DNA from: Dama dama
Taxonomy: Eukaryota > Chordata > Mammalia > Artiodactyla > Cervidae
Direction of reading: 5' to 3'
Assembly (NCBI RefSeq): GCF_033118175.1
Contig: NC_083697.1
Location: 23,286,001 to 23,350,000, forward strand
DNA length: 64,000 bases
Position 1 is the first letter of the stretch; the number at the start of each line of letters is the position of its first letter. This document shows positions 38,501 through 50,500 of the stretch, piece by piece. The notes below the pieces were generated by a model, which was given only the letters and a program-made list of their open reading frames with translations, made no database searches and was not told where the DNA came from. A program made the position numbers and the translations under genes.

Positions 38501-41500
38501 CCTCTAAAACTTACATAACCCAACAAGTTAATCAAATGAAAAACATAATAAATATGTAGCATGTTTGAAATTTAAAAATGGATGTGGTCTGCATTACTAA
38601 ATAGGGAAAAAATGTAATGGAGATTTGAGGGGTGATTCCAAATTTCCTTTGTTTCTGAAGAACAAATGAATCTGTTAAATATAAAAAGATTGGTGACAGT
38701 TTAGTTTAAACCAGATAGGCAGACAAATCCCAAATCCTTTGATGAGTGACCATCCCTTGAAGTACAGAACTAATGTCTAATCCCGTCAGCTGTGCTGCTG
38801 TGTATCCATACCCACAGATGCCCGTCAGCTGATTTTACAGATCACATTGCTATCGATAGGCGCCTAGAACAGACCTAAAATTTATAGACCTGTCCTTTGT
38901 CCTGCAGGAGAGGAAAGAAAATATTTCTTCTGGCACTACAGCCATTTTCCTGTCTTCTTCCCTCTCTAGCTCCGTGCTAAAAAGTCAAATGATAGGAGCT
39001 AATGCTTAATGCTTGTTCTCAGTACTGTTCTGTTGCCTAGCAACCATCAGGATGGCTATTAAGCAGTGAAAGGTAACCAGAAATTCAAAAAGCCAAAGGG
39101 TCCGGCCAAGTTTAAGGGAGCGAAAAGAGTGCTGCCTTCAAACTGACTTCAAGAGTGCATTAGGAGTTTTTAAAAATGCAATAACCACCTTAAAAATAAT
39201 TTTTAAAGCAGTGTGACCTTATTGCAATACCTTCTCAAGCTTTTCTTAAGAAGGGTATTACCGTAATGTGTGTGATTTGCTGTCGATTTACTCTCTGATT
39301 CTGTCCCCTGTCTCTTCCTGGGTAAAATGAAAAAGATTCTTTTCAGCACACAATTTTGCATTTTAGTCTTTATACTGCCATGATCATCATTTTTGCGTAA
39401 AGACATCTCTCCTAAACTCACTTTGATTCTGCCTCGATCTAGCATCTTTTCTGAAAATAACTAATGACTCCTAAAGTACACCTGATTTAGAACACAGTAG
39501 TTAACAACAGACTGAAGAGCATTCATGACATTGTGAAAGGGTCCAAGTTCAGGCCTTAGTCATGTCAGGGCAAGATATCCTGGTGAACTACACTCCAGAC
39601 CCCAGAAATAATCCATGCACCAGGGGGTGCTTTGAATGAAAGATTTCACGGACGGACGTGTTAGCTCACCTTACTGAGTTAGAGTCTGGTCGAAATAAGA
39701 TGTCATAATCTCAGAATTGCCTCAACATTGCTCTCCTTAGTGCCCTAAAAGCCAGGCTTTGCTGATCTTAAATATCTCTCTTTAGTCCTCAAAAGAAAAG
39801 AATTAAGGTGACATTTGCTGTTGATATCCATAGTCAATTTTCCAGGAAATTCATCATTTGATTTTAGAAAGCAACTGTATATTGGCAAAATAGAAAATAT
39901 TGTATGTAATTTAACTAGTATGCTCAGTATTTGATTTTGTTTAATGTTGCTTAATTAGGTGTTTTATAATTTAATGTGTCACTCACTTTGTTCTTTTGTG
40001 CAGGGAGAACCTGGAGAACAAGGATTAAAGGTGAGATGATTCTGCCTGTTTTTAATCTCCTCCCCTCAAGAGGGACCAAACTAAACTGTGCTTATATGTG
40101 GATGGATAGATAAGTACAGGTATACAAGTATATCTTGGCAATATTGCAGGTTCCATTCCACATCACTGCGATAAAATGTATATTGCAATAAAATGAATCA
40201 CATGAATTTTTGGTTTCTCAGAGCATGTAAAAGTTATGCTATACTGTAATCCTCTAAGAGTTCAATAGCATTATAACTCAAAAACAGTATGCATATCTTA
40301 ATTGGAAAATGATGCTGTTAGAAAAATGGTGCCTTTTGTCTTGCTTGACACATGGTTGCCACAAATCTTCAATTTGGAAAAAATGCAGTGTCTTCGAAGT
40401 GCAATAAAGCAAAGCACAATAAACAAGCTATGCCTAGATATAGATGTAGATAGATGTACTGGCCACTGTTTCTTTCAAACTGCTAATTAATGGGAGGAGA
40501 AAGTAGTGTAATTCTTATGTATGTTCAGAAGTTTAGGTAAAAGGATTTAAAGAAATGGATGAGAAAGGAGCAAATTTAAACAATCTATGTCAGGCTTTAA
40601 AATGGCTTTCAAAAACCTCTAGGCCTGCAAAATTTCTGTTCTGCCTATTTGCTGATGCCATTCCAGTACTGTTCTAAGCATCTATACCTCTATTACTTCT
40701 TAGGTCACTAGGTTAAAGGGATACAGATGTTTACCTGCAGCAAATATACTGAAAGTTGTCCCACAAAGAATTCCCATAAAAAACTAAAAAGAGAAGCAAA
40801 AGGAGAAGCAGAGTGCGTATGTTAAATTTCTCTCAGACAGACATCCTTCTTCCCACTTTGGGGAATGTTCTCGTGCTATGTACTCTGCCAGTGTTTAAAC
40901 ATGTGTGGTCTGTGTAGGCAGTTACCAAGATATCACATAATGCTCTTCATAAGTGATATGACCTTTCTGAAAAATCAGTATCATCACCACTAATCCCAAA
41001 AGAAATACATCTACAGATCCAGCGAGCTTTGTGAATTTAACTGTATTTTTGACCACTGTAAAACAAAAACAAAAGACATTGACTTAAACGGAAGGTGAGC
41101 AAAGCAGAAGGGTGGCTCTTCTCAGTCAAACCCTTTGCCTCCTGACCAGTCTGAACCAGTTTTCCTAATAAGAAAGTTTGTTTTATTTGTTTTGTTTTTT
41201 AACAAAGGGATTTCCAAGCAATTTTTTAAAGCATGCTAATTGGCTGCCTATCAAAAGTCCTTCATAACTGATGATCAGTATATTTATTTGGCATCCAACC
41301 AGTTCATGGTAATTAATGTGAAATTAATTAGTCATCAGATGACTCTTTTGTGTAGAAAGTAGGGAGGGGAAAGCAACGGTGTCAGCATGGTCCCAGGGGC
41401 TCATGGGATAAAGTGACTCAGACACCCGGGCGCTGTGGTGGACCCGTCTCCATAAAAGAGTTCCCAAGCAGGTTAGCCTCGTGCTTATTTGAAACAGGAA

Positions 41501-44500
41501 GAGAAACTGAAGAGAAAAAGTTAAAATTTCCCTCTCTTAACATGCCTCCTTCTCTCAGGGAAATCATTATCAGCAACTCCTCTCTTGTTTTATGGAAAAT
41601 GTTAAATGATAGAAACGGGACCTCCCACGGGAGACAGAAGGGTATTCTTATGGAATACAAGAACAATAATGCATTGTTATTGCTAATGGCCACCATTAAC
41701 AGCTTATGTTGTGTCAGATATGGTCCTAGTTGCCTTAGACACAGGAATTATTTCTTATAACCCCATAAAATATTCTTGTCCTTATGTTGCACATGAGAAA
41801 TTTGATGCAAATAGATTTTCGCTTGCTCAGTAGGTACTAGAGCTGGGCTAGGTCTCTGGCTCCAAAGTCTGATGTTTCCACTAGAACTTGCTGTATGAGT
41901 TAAAAAATTCAGAATTTAGGACACAAAACATGGATAATACACAAATGACTTGTTTTCTACTGCATTGCTTTGTGGGTAGAAAGGAGATACCAGTGACAAA
42001 ATAGGCATAGGAGCTCTCAAAACTAACAAAGGAAGCATAAACTCCTCAGATTATTTTGCTGTGATTTTTGAAGACTTTCTAATAAGGTAAAATTTTTATT
42101 TATTTACTTTATTAAAGCATTTATTTCTCAATGCAAAACATGTATGCCTAGATAAGTTAATATTCACTGCACAGTTTTGAGGGCTGTGTCATGCACTTTG
42201 AGAGCCTAGAGATTTGAGATGGGCTCGAAGACAGAGCAGAATTTACACAGATGGAAGGGAAAGGAGAGGGCAGGAGTCCAGGAATCAGGAATGGAACAAA
42301 GAAGGAGACAGAAGGGGTAAAGCAGAAAGCATATGGAGGGAATCAGGAGAAAGTCTTTGTTAGAGTGACTCTTTGAGCAGAGAAAACAGAAAGGGTTAAA
42401 GCAGCTCTGAGTGCCAGAATATGCTATTAAAAGTCAGAGAAATTACTTTCTGTTAATATCATGGAGTAGTTTAAAACTATTAAGTCATCTTCATTGTAAT
42501 AAAGTTTATTTGGATGGGTTGATATCAGGCAGTTGGTCAAGTAAGGTACATTAGCTCTGTTGAACATTTACAACAGCTATTAATATATAGTGCCTCTGAA
42601 AGGAAACTTAAAATAAGGAAAAGTGCTCATTGCTGAGTATCATCACTATGTTTTCATGTATTTCTTTTCTCCCCGCTTAGGGAGATGCTGGAGAGAATGG
42701 CCCCAAAGGTGACACAGGCGAAAAGGTACAGTGTTTTTAAAAAATATGAGAGCATGCATATGAGCAAGAATATTATTTCATGTACACAAAATGGGAGATT
42801 TGAGAAAGTTGAGAGATCATAGCTTAATATGACAAGATCAGAGATAATGTTACAAGATTAGAAAGCATTTAAATATTTAATTGATAAGAGGTGATTATTC
42901 TACAACTTCCTAGCTACAAATTTAAATATTTTAAAAGTGAAAAGGTACTTCAAAGATTCTAGAAAATGTTTAGTTTGGTTTCTAGTAATATGACTGAAGA
43001 TAAAAACACCCCACTATTTATGTGTAAATGGAGCACTCCCTTTATACACAGAGATGTAAAAAAAGAGTTCCTAAAGTGATTCCATTTGTCCCAGTTTTAG
43101 GACAGAAGATTGCAGGACTGGGATGAGATGTAAGAGTTTGATAGAAGTTAGTGTCCCTTGAGTAGAGCCTCTAATGCAGTCTTGAAAACTTGCCTTGACT
43201 TAAAATGTATTAAATCCAAATATTTTGTCAACTTTCATATTGTCCTTTTTTAAAAATTTTAAACTGTTACTAGCATTTACATTGCAGTGATCTTTGGTTC
43301 ATCCTCCTACCTCGTGGTTTTTTTCCTCCAGACTATAACAGCTTTAGCTTGGCTTCTTACTTCACAGACATCTCTGACATAGAAAGGAAATTTGTACTTC
43401 ATTTGTGGTATATGTTAAGAATTGTGGAACATGTGTGCTCAGTCGCTCTGTCATGTCTGACTCTGTGATCTCAAGAACTGTAGCTGACCATGCTCCTCTG
43501 TCCATGGGATTTCCCAGGCAAAAATACTAGAGCAGGTTGCCATTTCCTACTCCAGGCATCTCCCCAACCCAGGGATCAAACCCAAATCTCTTGCATCTCC
43601 TGCATTGGCAGATGGGTTCTTTACCACAAACACCACCTGGAAAGCCCAGATGAAAATGGAATAGTCAGATTTAGTTTAAATCAGGCTAATTGATGAAACA
43701 AAGACCAATTCATTTAGGCTTGTAGTTGAGAATGAGAATGGGTCCAATTTGAAAATTATTACTGTACAGATGGATAATTGTTAGTCATAAAACCATACCC
43801 ATAAAATAAAGAGAAATTTGTCTTTCTTATTCTTATAAATATTAATATAAATATGGCATGGGTGGTAGGGATAGATTAATGATAGTGTCACTGAGTAGCA
43901 ATTGTGTTTGTATTCAAGGGGTAGTCTAGAAGTTCCCTGGCACCAGATGGCTCAGTGGTGAAGAACCTGCCTGCCAATGCAGGAGACACAGGAGACAGGG
44001 GTTCGATCCCTGGGTTGGGAAGGTCTGCTTGAGTAGGAAATGGCAACCTGCTCCAGTATTCTTTCCTGGGAAATTCCATGGGCAGAAGAATCTGGTGGGC
44101 TACAGTCCATGGGGTTGCAAAGAGTCAGACGCAACTGAACACACACACAGTCTAGATGTTAGGATAGACTCTCAGTTTCTTGCAGACCAGGGTTTCTTAA
44201 CCTCAGCACTACTGACATTCAGGGCTGGATAATCCTCCATGGGGCAAATGTCGGATGTCTAGCATCGTTCTTAGCCTCTCCTACTAGATGCCGATAGCAT
44301 TCCCAAGTTGTGACAACCAACCTTGTCTCCGGAGCTTGCCAACTGTCCCCTGGGGAGCAAAATTTTCCTATGTTGAGAACCACTGCTGTGACCCATTTTA
44401 TTATCTGTCAGATTCAAGTATCACACTGCAATCCACCACAAGATGAGTAGGTTTTAATACTAATGAGGTCAATGATATACCTCTATGACTTTTTGAAGTA

Positions 44501-47500
44501 AAAATTTCAAACCCCAGATATATAAACATGGATGTTACATTTGACTTTCTTATTTTGCTTAAAAGCAGAGGTCAGCAAACTTTCCCTGTGAAGGGCCAGA
44601 AAGTGAATCCTTTAGTTTTTGTGGGCCATATGGTGTCTGTCACAACTGCTCAACTCTGTCATCATGGCATGAGAGCAATCGTAGACAACATGTCTACTGA
44701 TGAGAGTGGCTCTGCTCCAATAAAACTTTATTTCTGGACACTGAAATTTTAATTTCATATGCTTTTCACATGTCACAAAATATTATTCTTTTGACTTTTT
44801 TTAACCATTAAAAATGCAAAAACCATTCTTAGCTCTTGGGCCACACAAAAACAGGTGGCTAGCTGCATTTGGCCCTCAGGCCATAGTTGCCAACCTCTGC
44901 TTAAAGAAAGGAAATCTTCTAAACAGAAAGCAGTTTCTTCAAGTGAAAACAATCTATGCCAAGTCTGAGCTATGCCTATGTGGATTTATGTAGAGAGGTT
45001 TAAGCTTTAGAAGATGTATTTTTAGAGCTTCATATTTTGAATGTAGGCCAATAATTATTTCTTTAATCACACATTTTTAAAATTTAACATTGTAATACTA
45101 AAGCAACTTTTTTACTTTGTAAAGGCTAAATTCATCTCAAAAGAATCCTGTTCTTATTTTTTATGTTAATGCAAATCATTTACCATACTGACTCATAAAT
45201 AGTAAACTCTCAATAAATGTTAGCTTTCTTACCACATGGAAATGGAAATCAACTAGATTGGTTATTTTTCTTTTTTATCAAAAAAGTTTTATTAGTCAAC
45301 TGAAATTAGGTATAAGAAATGCTTCAGTTAAAATGGAAATCATTTCTATAAACTTTCAATGAGTCTAAACAGAGGGTTGTAAATAGGAATATGTAACATA
45401 CAATATGTAATCTGACCTGTAGCATTCATTCCCAAGAATGCTGTAATTGGAATATAATTTTTGATGTGTTTTTTAAACATTTCCTGCTTCTGTCATATAA
45501 TTTGTTTCCAGCATGTTAGAAACACTCTTCTCACAGCCTTTGGGTTCAGTATGTGAAACTCATTCATCATTTACCAAGTTTGAGATGTAAAATTAAAAAA
45601 TGCTTCTTTTCTGCCATTGATGTAGTAAATTACGTCATCGGCTGATTCACTTTAATAGGATTTTTTTTTCCCTTTGATCCAACTCTGTGCCTTTGGATGG
45701 TAAAGCAATCTAAACCTTTCCAGACTGGTCATCTGGAAATGCTGTGGGACTGTTAAAACTCTCTGGACTGGGTTTTCTCTGTGGCCAGCAGCTACGATGC
45801 ACTCTGGACTTAAGAATGACCTGCCAACAACTGATTTTAATCATACGTGGAGTTACTGTGGGAAGGTTAGGTTCTGCTCTTGGAGTGTTAACCTCACTGA
45901 CTAACATAGAGATGGATTTCTTATCTTTTATTCCCACACTTGAAAGTAAATGTTGGTGCATTTAAGTCACTTCAGTCATCTCTGACTGTTTACAACCCTA
46001 TGGACTGTAGCCCACCAGACTTCTGTCCATGGGATTCTTCAGGCAAGAATACTGAAGTGGGGTGGTATGCCCTCCGCCAGGGGATCTTCCAAACAGGGAT
46101 CAAACCTGCATCTCCTGGGTCTCCTGCATTGGCAGGCGGGTTCTGTACGTATATATCAGTGATTACCACAGTCCATCGGTATCCCAGGGGATTGATTCCA
46201 GGATCCTCGAAGATATCAAAATCCTAGGATGTCCCTTATATAAAGTGGGGTAGAATTTTCCTATAATCAATGAACTTCCTCCCATATTCAGTTGACCCTT
46301 TAACATTGTGGGCCTTAGGGGTACTGAGACTCTGCCACGTTTGAAAATTAGGATATAAAATGCCCTCCTTCTACGTGGTTCCTTCATATCCCCATTCCTC
46401 CATAGTGTGGTTCTTCATCTGCCAAATTCAACCAACTGCAGATCATGTGGTACTACAATATTTACTGTAGATGTTTTTGAAAAAAAAAATCCACATACAA
46501 ATGGACCTTTGCAATTTAAACTCATTGTTCAAAGGTCAACTGTGCTGTTAAAAAGCATCTCTAGATCACTTATAATACCTAATACTATGTAAATAGTTGC
46601 CAGGGACCCAGGAATTCAAGTTTTGCTTTATGGAATTTCCTGTAATTTTTTTTCCCAAAATATTTTTGATCTGAGGTTGGGTGAATCCACAGATGCAGAA
46701 CCCAGGGATGTGGAGGGGCGACTGTACTGTAAGCACAGAACAAGGACAGGGTTTCAAACATTGTCTCCCTCTCTCCTAGTATCCCTGTATCTAGAATATG
46801 GCTGGCACAAAACCAATGCTCCATAAATACTTATTGAATGAATTAATGAGTGACAGAAATGTCTCCACATGCACTTCATTTATCTACATATCAAATGTGT
46901 TTAAAAATAATCACAACCCAAAACAGAAACTTTCTGTACTTGAATGATTGATTTGTTGTTGTTCAGTCCCTAGGTCGTGTCTGACTGTGACTCCATGGAC
47001 TGCAACACGCCAGGCTCCCCTGTCTCCCGAGTTTGCTCAGATTCATGTCCACTGAGACAGTGATGCTCTCTAACCATCTCATCCTCTTCCACCCCCTTCT
47101 CCTGTTGCCTTCAATCTTTCCCAGCATCAAGGTCTTTTCCATCAGGGTCTTGTAATGATCAATAGCAAAATCAAATTCATTTACCTCAAGTATCTTCTAA
47201 AAGTATTTTTTGTTTTATGATTTACCATGTAGATTTACCCTTTCATTTCAAAACCAACGGATTTATGAAGCTAAGAGTATACTTAGAGAGACACAGTTGG
47301 GTGTTTTTCCTACTTTAATCCCATATTCATTTTTACTTTTAGGGGAAAGAGGATTATAAACACTGTTTTGTTTTCACTACTTACAGCATCATCCTTTAAA
47401 GTGTTTAGCTTAGAAATGTCTTCCAGCAGTTGCCTTGCCACTTTCTAAAACTTATAAAAACTCCTTGAGATTTCACAGTTCTGATTTTTGAAAAGAAAAT

Positions 47501-50500
47501 TGAAATATCACTTATAGTTGTCCATCAAACAAAACTACTCCAATGTCCACAAATAAATCAGCTTTCCAGGAAACTGACCTTTTCTTCACATTCTCTTTCT
47601 CTGAGAACTAAATCTAGCCCTTATTCTCATTAATGGATTATCCAGTCACGTTCTGCCTTCAATGCTGGAGACCTGGGTTCGATCCTTGGGTTGGGAAGAT
47701 CCCCTGGAGAAGGGAAAGGCTACCCACTCCAGTATTCTGGCCTGGAGAATTCTATGGACAGTATAGTCCATGGAGTTGCAAAGAGTCGGACATGGCTGAG
47801 GGGCTTTCACTTTCACTTTCTATTAAAACATTGGAATGAAAAAGTTTTTATCTACAGTTAATACAAGCAACTTCCTTTTATTTACAAGTTTACTACAACC
47901 ATTATGCCTTGTTGTCAAAATGAGATAAACCAGTAATTCTTCTCTTATTCTAATAAAAAAAGCACATGGCAATAGCATTTAAGAAGTCCAAAATTCACTT
48001 AACCTCAAGTTGCTTCAACATCCTCATCTATTGAGAGTGGTAATATCTGTCCTATCTCTTGGGAGTGTTGTGAGGTAAAAATGAGATGAAAAAAGGGACT
48101 TAGGAAAGTCAAACCTGCTTTTATGACTGCAGAGGTCTTATTGTGCAAACTATTGTGGACTCACTGGTGTTGATGGCTCTCAGATTTTGTTTTAGTAGAA
48201 ATAGAAATAAGTACTACTTTATTAACCACATTTATTTCACTTCCCATTCAGAGCTCAATTCAGTGTTAATGTCGGGGAAAAGACACCAGTATCATTTTGC
48301 AGTAAGACAGTGTTTGGGCTCCTCTTCTGTATGTTTTGTCATGTTTTAATTTTTCCTTGAGTAATAGGAACTACAAATGTCAAAGAAACTCATATATTTC
48401 CTCAAATAAGCTAATTTATTATTTCCTTCTCCTTCCTAAGCTCTTTTTTTTTTTCCTTCCTCAAGGTTTTTGTGTTTTTCATTTTGATTCCTGACTATTG
48501 ACCTGCTGGAAAACATTCTTTCTGAGATATGTTCATTCATTCACTATATATGTATCCAGCGTATTTTATTTAGGCACTGAATAAAAATAGGTACTGAGCC
48601 TGCCCACATGTGGCTGATCATCTAATGGAGGGACAAAAGAAGACTCGGCAGAAAACATACACGCATAATCCATAGGCATTGAGCGTGCAGGACATGCAGA
48701 GATGCTGTGGAGTGAGATGTGCATATGAGGGGTGGGTGTCTAGGTTGGTCGGTGAGGAGTTGAGGTGAAGTCACTTAAGACTTGAACAGACAAGCTGCCA
48801 GCCGTGGGAAAAGAAGACAGTGGTTGAAGGAGGGAGCAAGTGCCTCATGTCCAGAGGCCTGACGTTTACCTCTTCTCTAGAAGAGATTGATGCGCAGCTC
48901 TAGAATGAGGAGGTAGACCCTGGGACTCTGTGAGCACTTGCACAGAGAGAACAGCCGAGGAGACCCCAGTAGGTGTCTTTCTCCTTGTGGCCGTTTCTGT
49001 TTTCTTAAGTCATCGTCTACATTTTCTCCCTTTTGTTTTCCTTGTAGCGTGTTCAGGAGGAGCTTGGAAATCTTAAGCCTTTGCCTGGCATCACCTCAGA
49101 AATAAGCAACATCCCAAGCACCCCCTGAATTCTCTGCCAGTGGTGTCAATCTGCCCATGGAGAGCAGATTTGCCTTAGGAATGTAGTCACCCTCCATGAA
49201 ATCCAGATGGAATACAATGCCTTTTAGGAAACCAGATTCTATCTCAAGATTTTCTCTCAGATCTTCTGTGTCCCTGTCACCCACAAGTCATCCATCATCC
49301 TGTAACTTTCCGGGGACCGTGTCACAATGAAATAAATGTAGGGCTAGAAAAACGTGCCGGTCCTAACTGGGGTGTGCTTCACGAGGGAAGCACACTGACC
49401 AGCTACGTGGCTTTTTCCAGCTCAGCATCATTAACGCTTTGACTCCATCTGTTGAACTCTGACTTTCTAAAGACCGAAAGAGTTAGGGAACTCCTAGCAA
49501 ATGATAGCCCGTGACATTAATAAATTCCAGAAATGGAGAAAACGAAAATTCCAGATCGGCTAATGTGTTGCTTTAGAATATAACTGTAGCACTCTATCAA
49601 GGGAAGAGATTTATATTCATATATTTCTATTTATTTCAAGGAGTGTAGTCCTCATGTATTTTGCATTCAAAGTAGTTTTAGAAAGTATATTGTTGATCTT
49701 GGAAATTATTGACATCTTCACAGCCATATGGATACAAATTCTTAGGGAGCAGAGTTCGACCCATTAGTCATGGCGCTTTCCCTTGGGCGCTCCTGTCAAT
49801 AAAGGCTGTGTGTTTGTGTGTTTCCTCTTCTCATAGCTTGTAGAATAATCTCTCCTGGGTTTCATTTTAGGGTGACCCTGGATCGTCTGCTGCAGGAATT
49901 AAGGTAACTATATGCTTGCAAGTGTTTGTACCCCAAGAGTTACAGTTTTGACTTTTGTATGTCTCTTCTTTCTCTTCTCTTTTACCAATTTGGATGGTTC
50001 TAACTCTGTCCCTATTCTCCTGCAATAATTGGCTTCCAAACACAACAGGGAGTATCTGTTGGAAGTCTAATAAAGTCTTAAATGAGAGGTTTTCACTCCT
50101 CTTCCCTTTCTGATTGGTTTTAATGGAAATGTGGATTTGTACGTAAGCTTTAGACATAGTCAAAGCAGAAAAAAAAAAAAAGGTTCCTATGTCGAGTAAT
50201 ATATAAAGTAATAGAGTGAATGAAATGCATGTGTCATCAGGGAGGCTGAAAGTGTCCAGGGGTCTAAGGGTTCTGGAGAGTTCTTTTAAGACTGCCTTTT
50301 CCATCTTTGGCTTTCTTTGGCCAGGGAGAACCCGGAGAATCTGGTCGTCCAGGGCAAAAGGTAATATCCCTATTCCAGTGTGGTTTCAGTACTATTTTAT
50401 ATTCACCATTTTACCATGTCTACTATCCACTGTGTAATATGAGAACAATTATTGAAAACGATGCTGTTTTCATGCTTTGTATGCAGTGTTATTGTTTTCA

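Larger units (their letters stand above)
40031..42680 (+). other. COL25A1 intron, 2.65 kb
   Basis: Holds a Tigger1-derived element and an antisense MIR, listed separately. The stretches 40450-41660 and 41910-42670 show nothing recognisable; 42220-42330 is purine-rich (AG-rich). Confidence 0.8.
42726..49870 (+). other. COL25A1 intron, 7.1 kb, containing the candidate alternative terminal exon
   Basis: Separates the GDTGEK and GDPGSSAAG exons. Repeats are concentrated in 43428-48110 and listed separately. I recognise nothing in 42740-43420, 44910-45950, 47170-47640 or 48120-48530. A diffuse ancient repeat remnant lies around 48530-48860. From about 48900 to the next exon no interspersed repeat is visible. 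Confidence 0.8.

Noticed and set aside
49867..50304. 145-codon minus-strand frame over the GDPGSSAAGIK exon.
   Set aside because: It is an antisense shadow spanning a spliced exon and its intron, and its sequence has no recognisable family.
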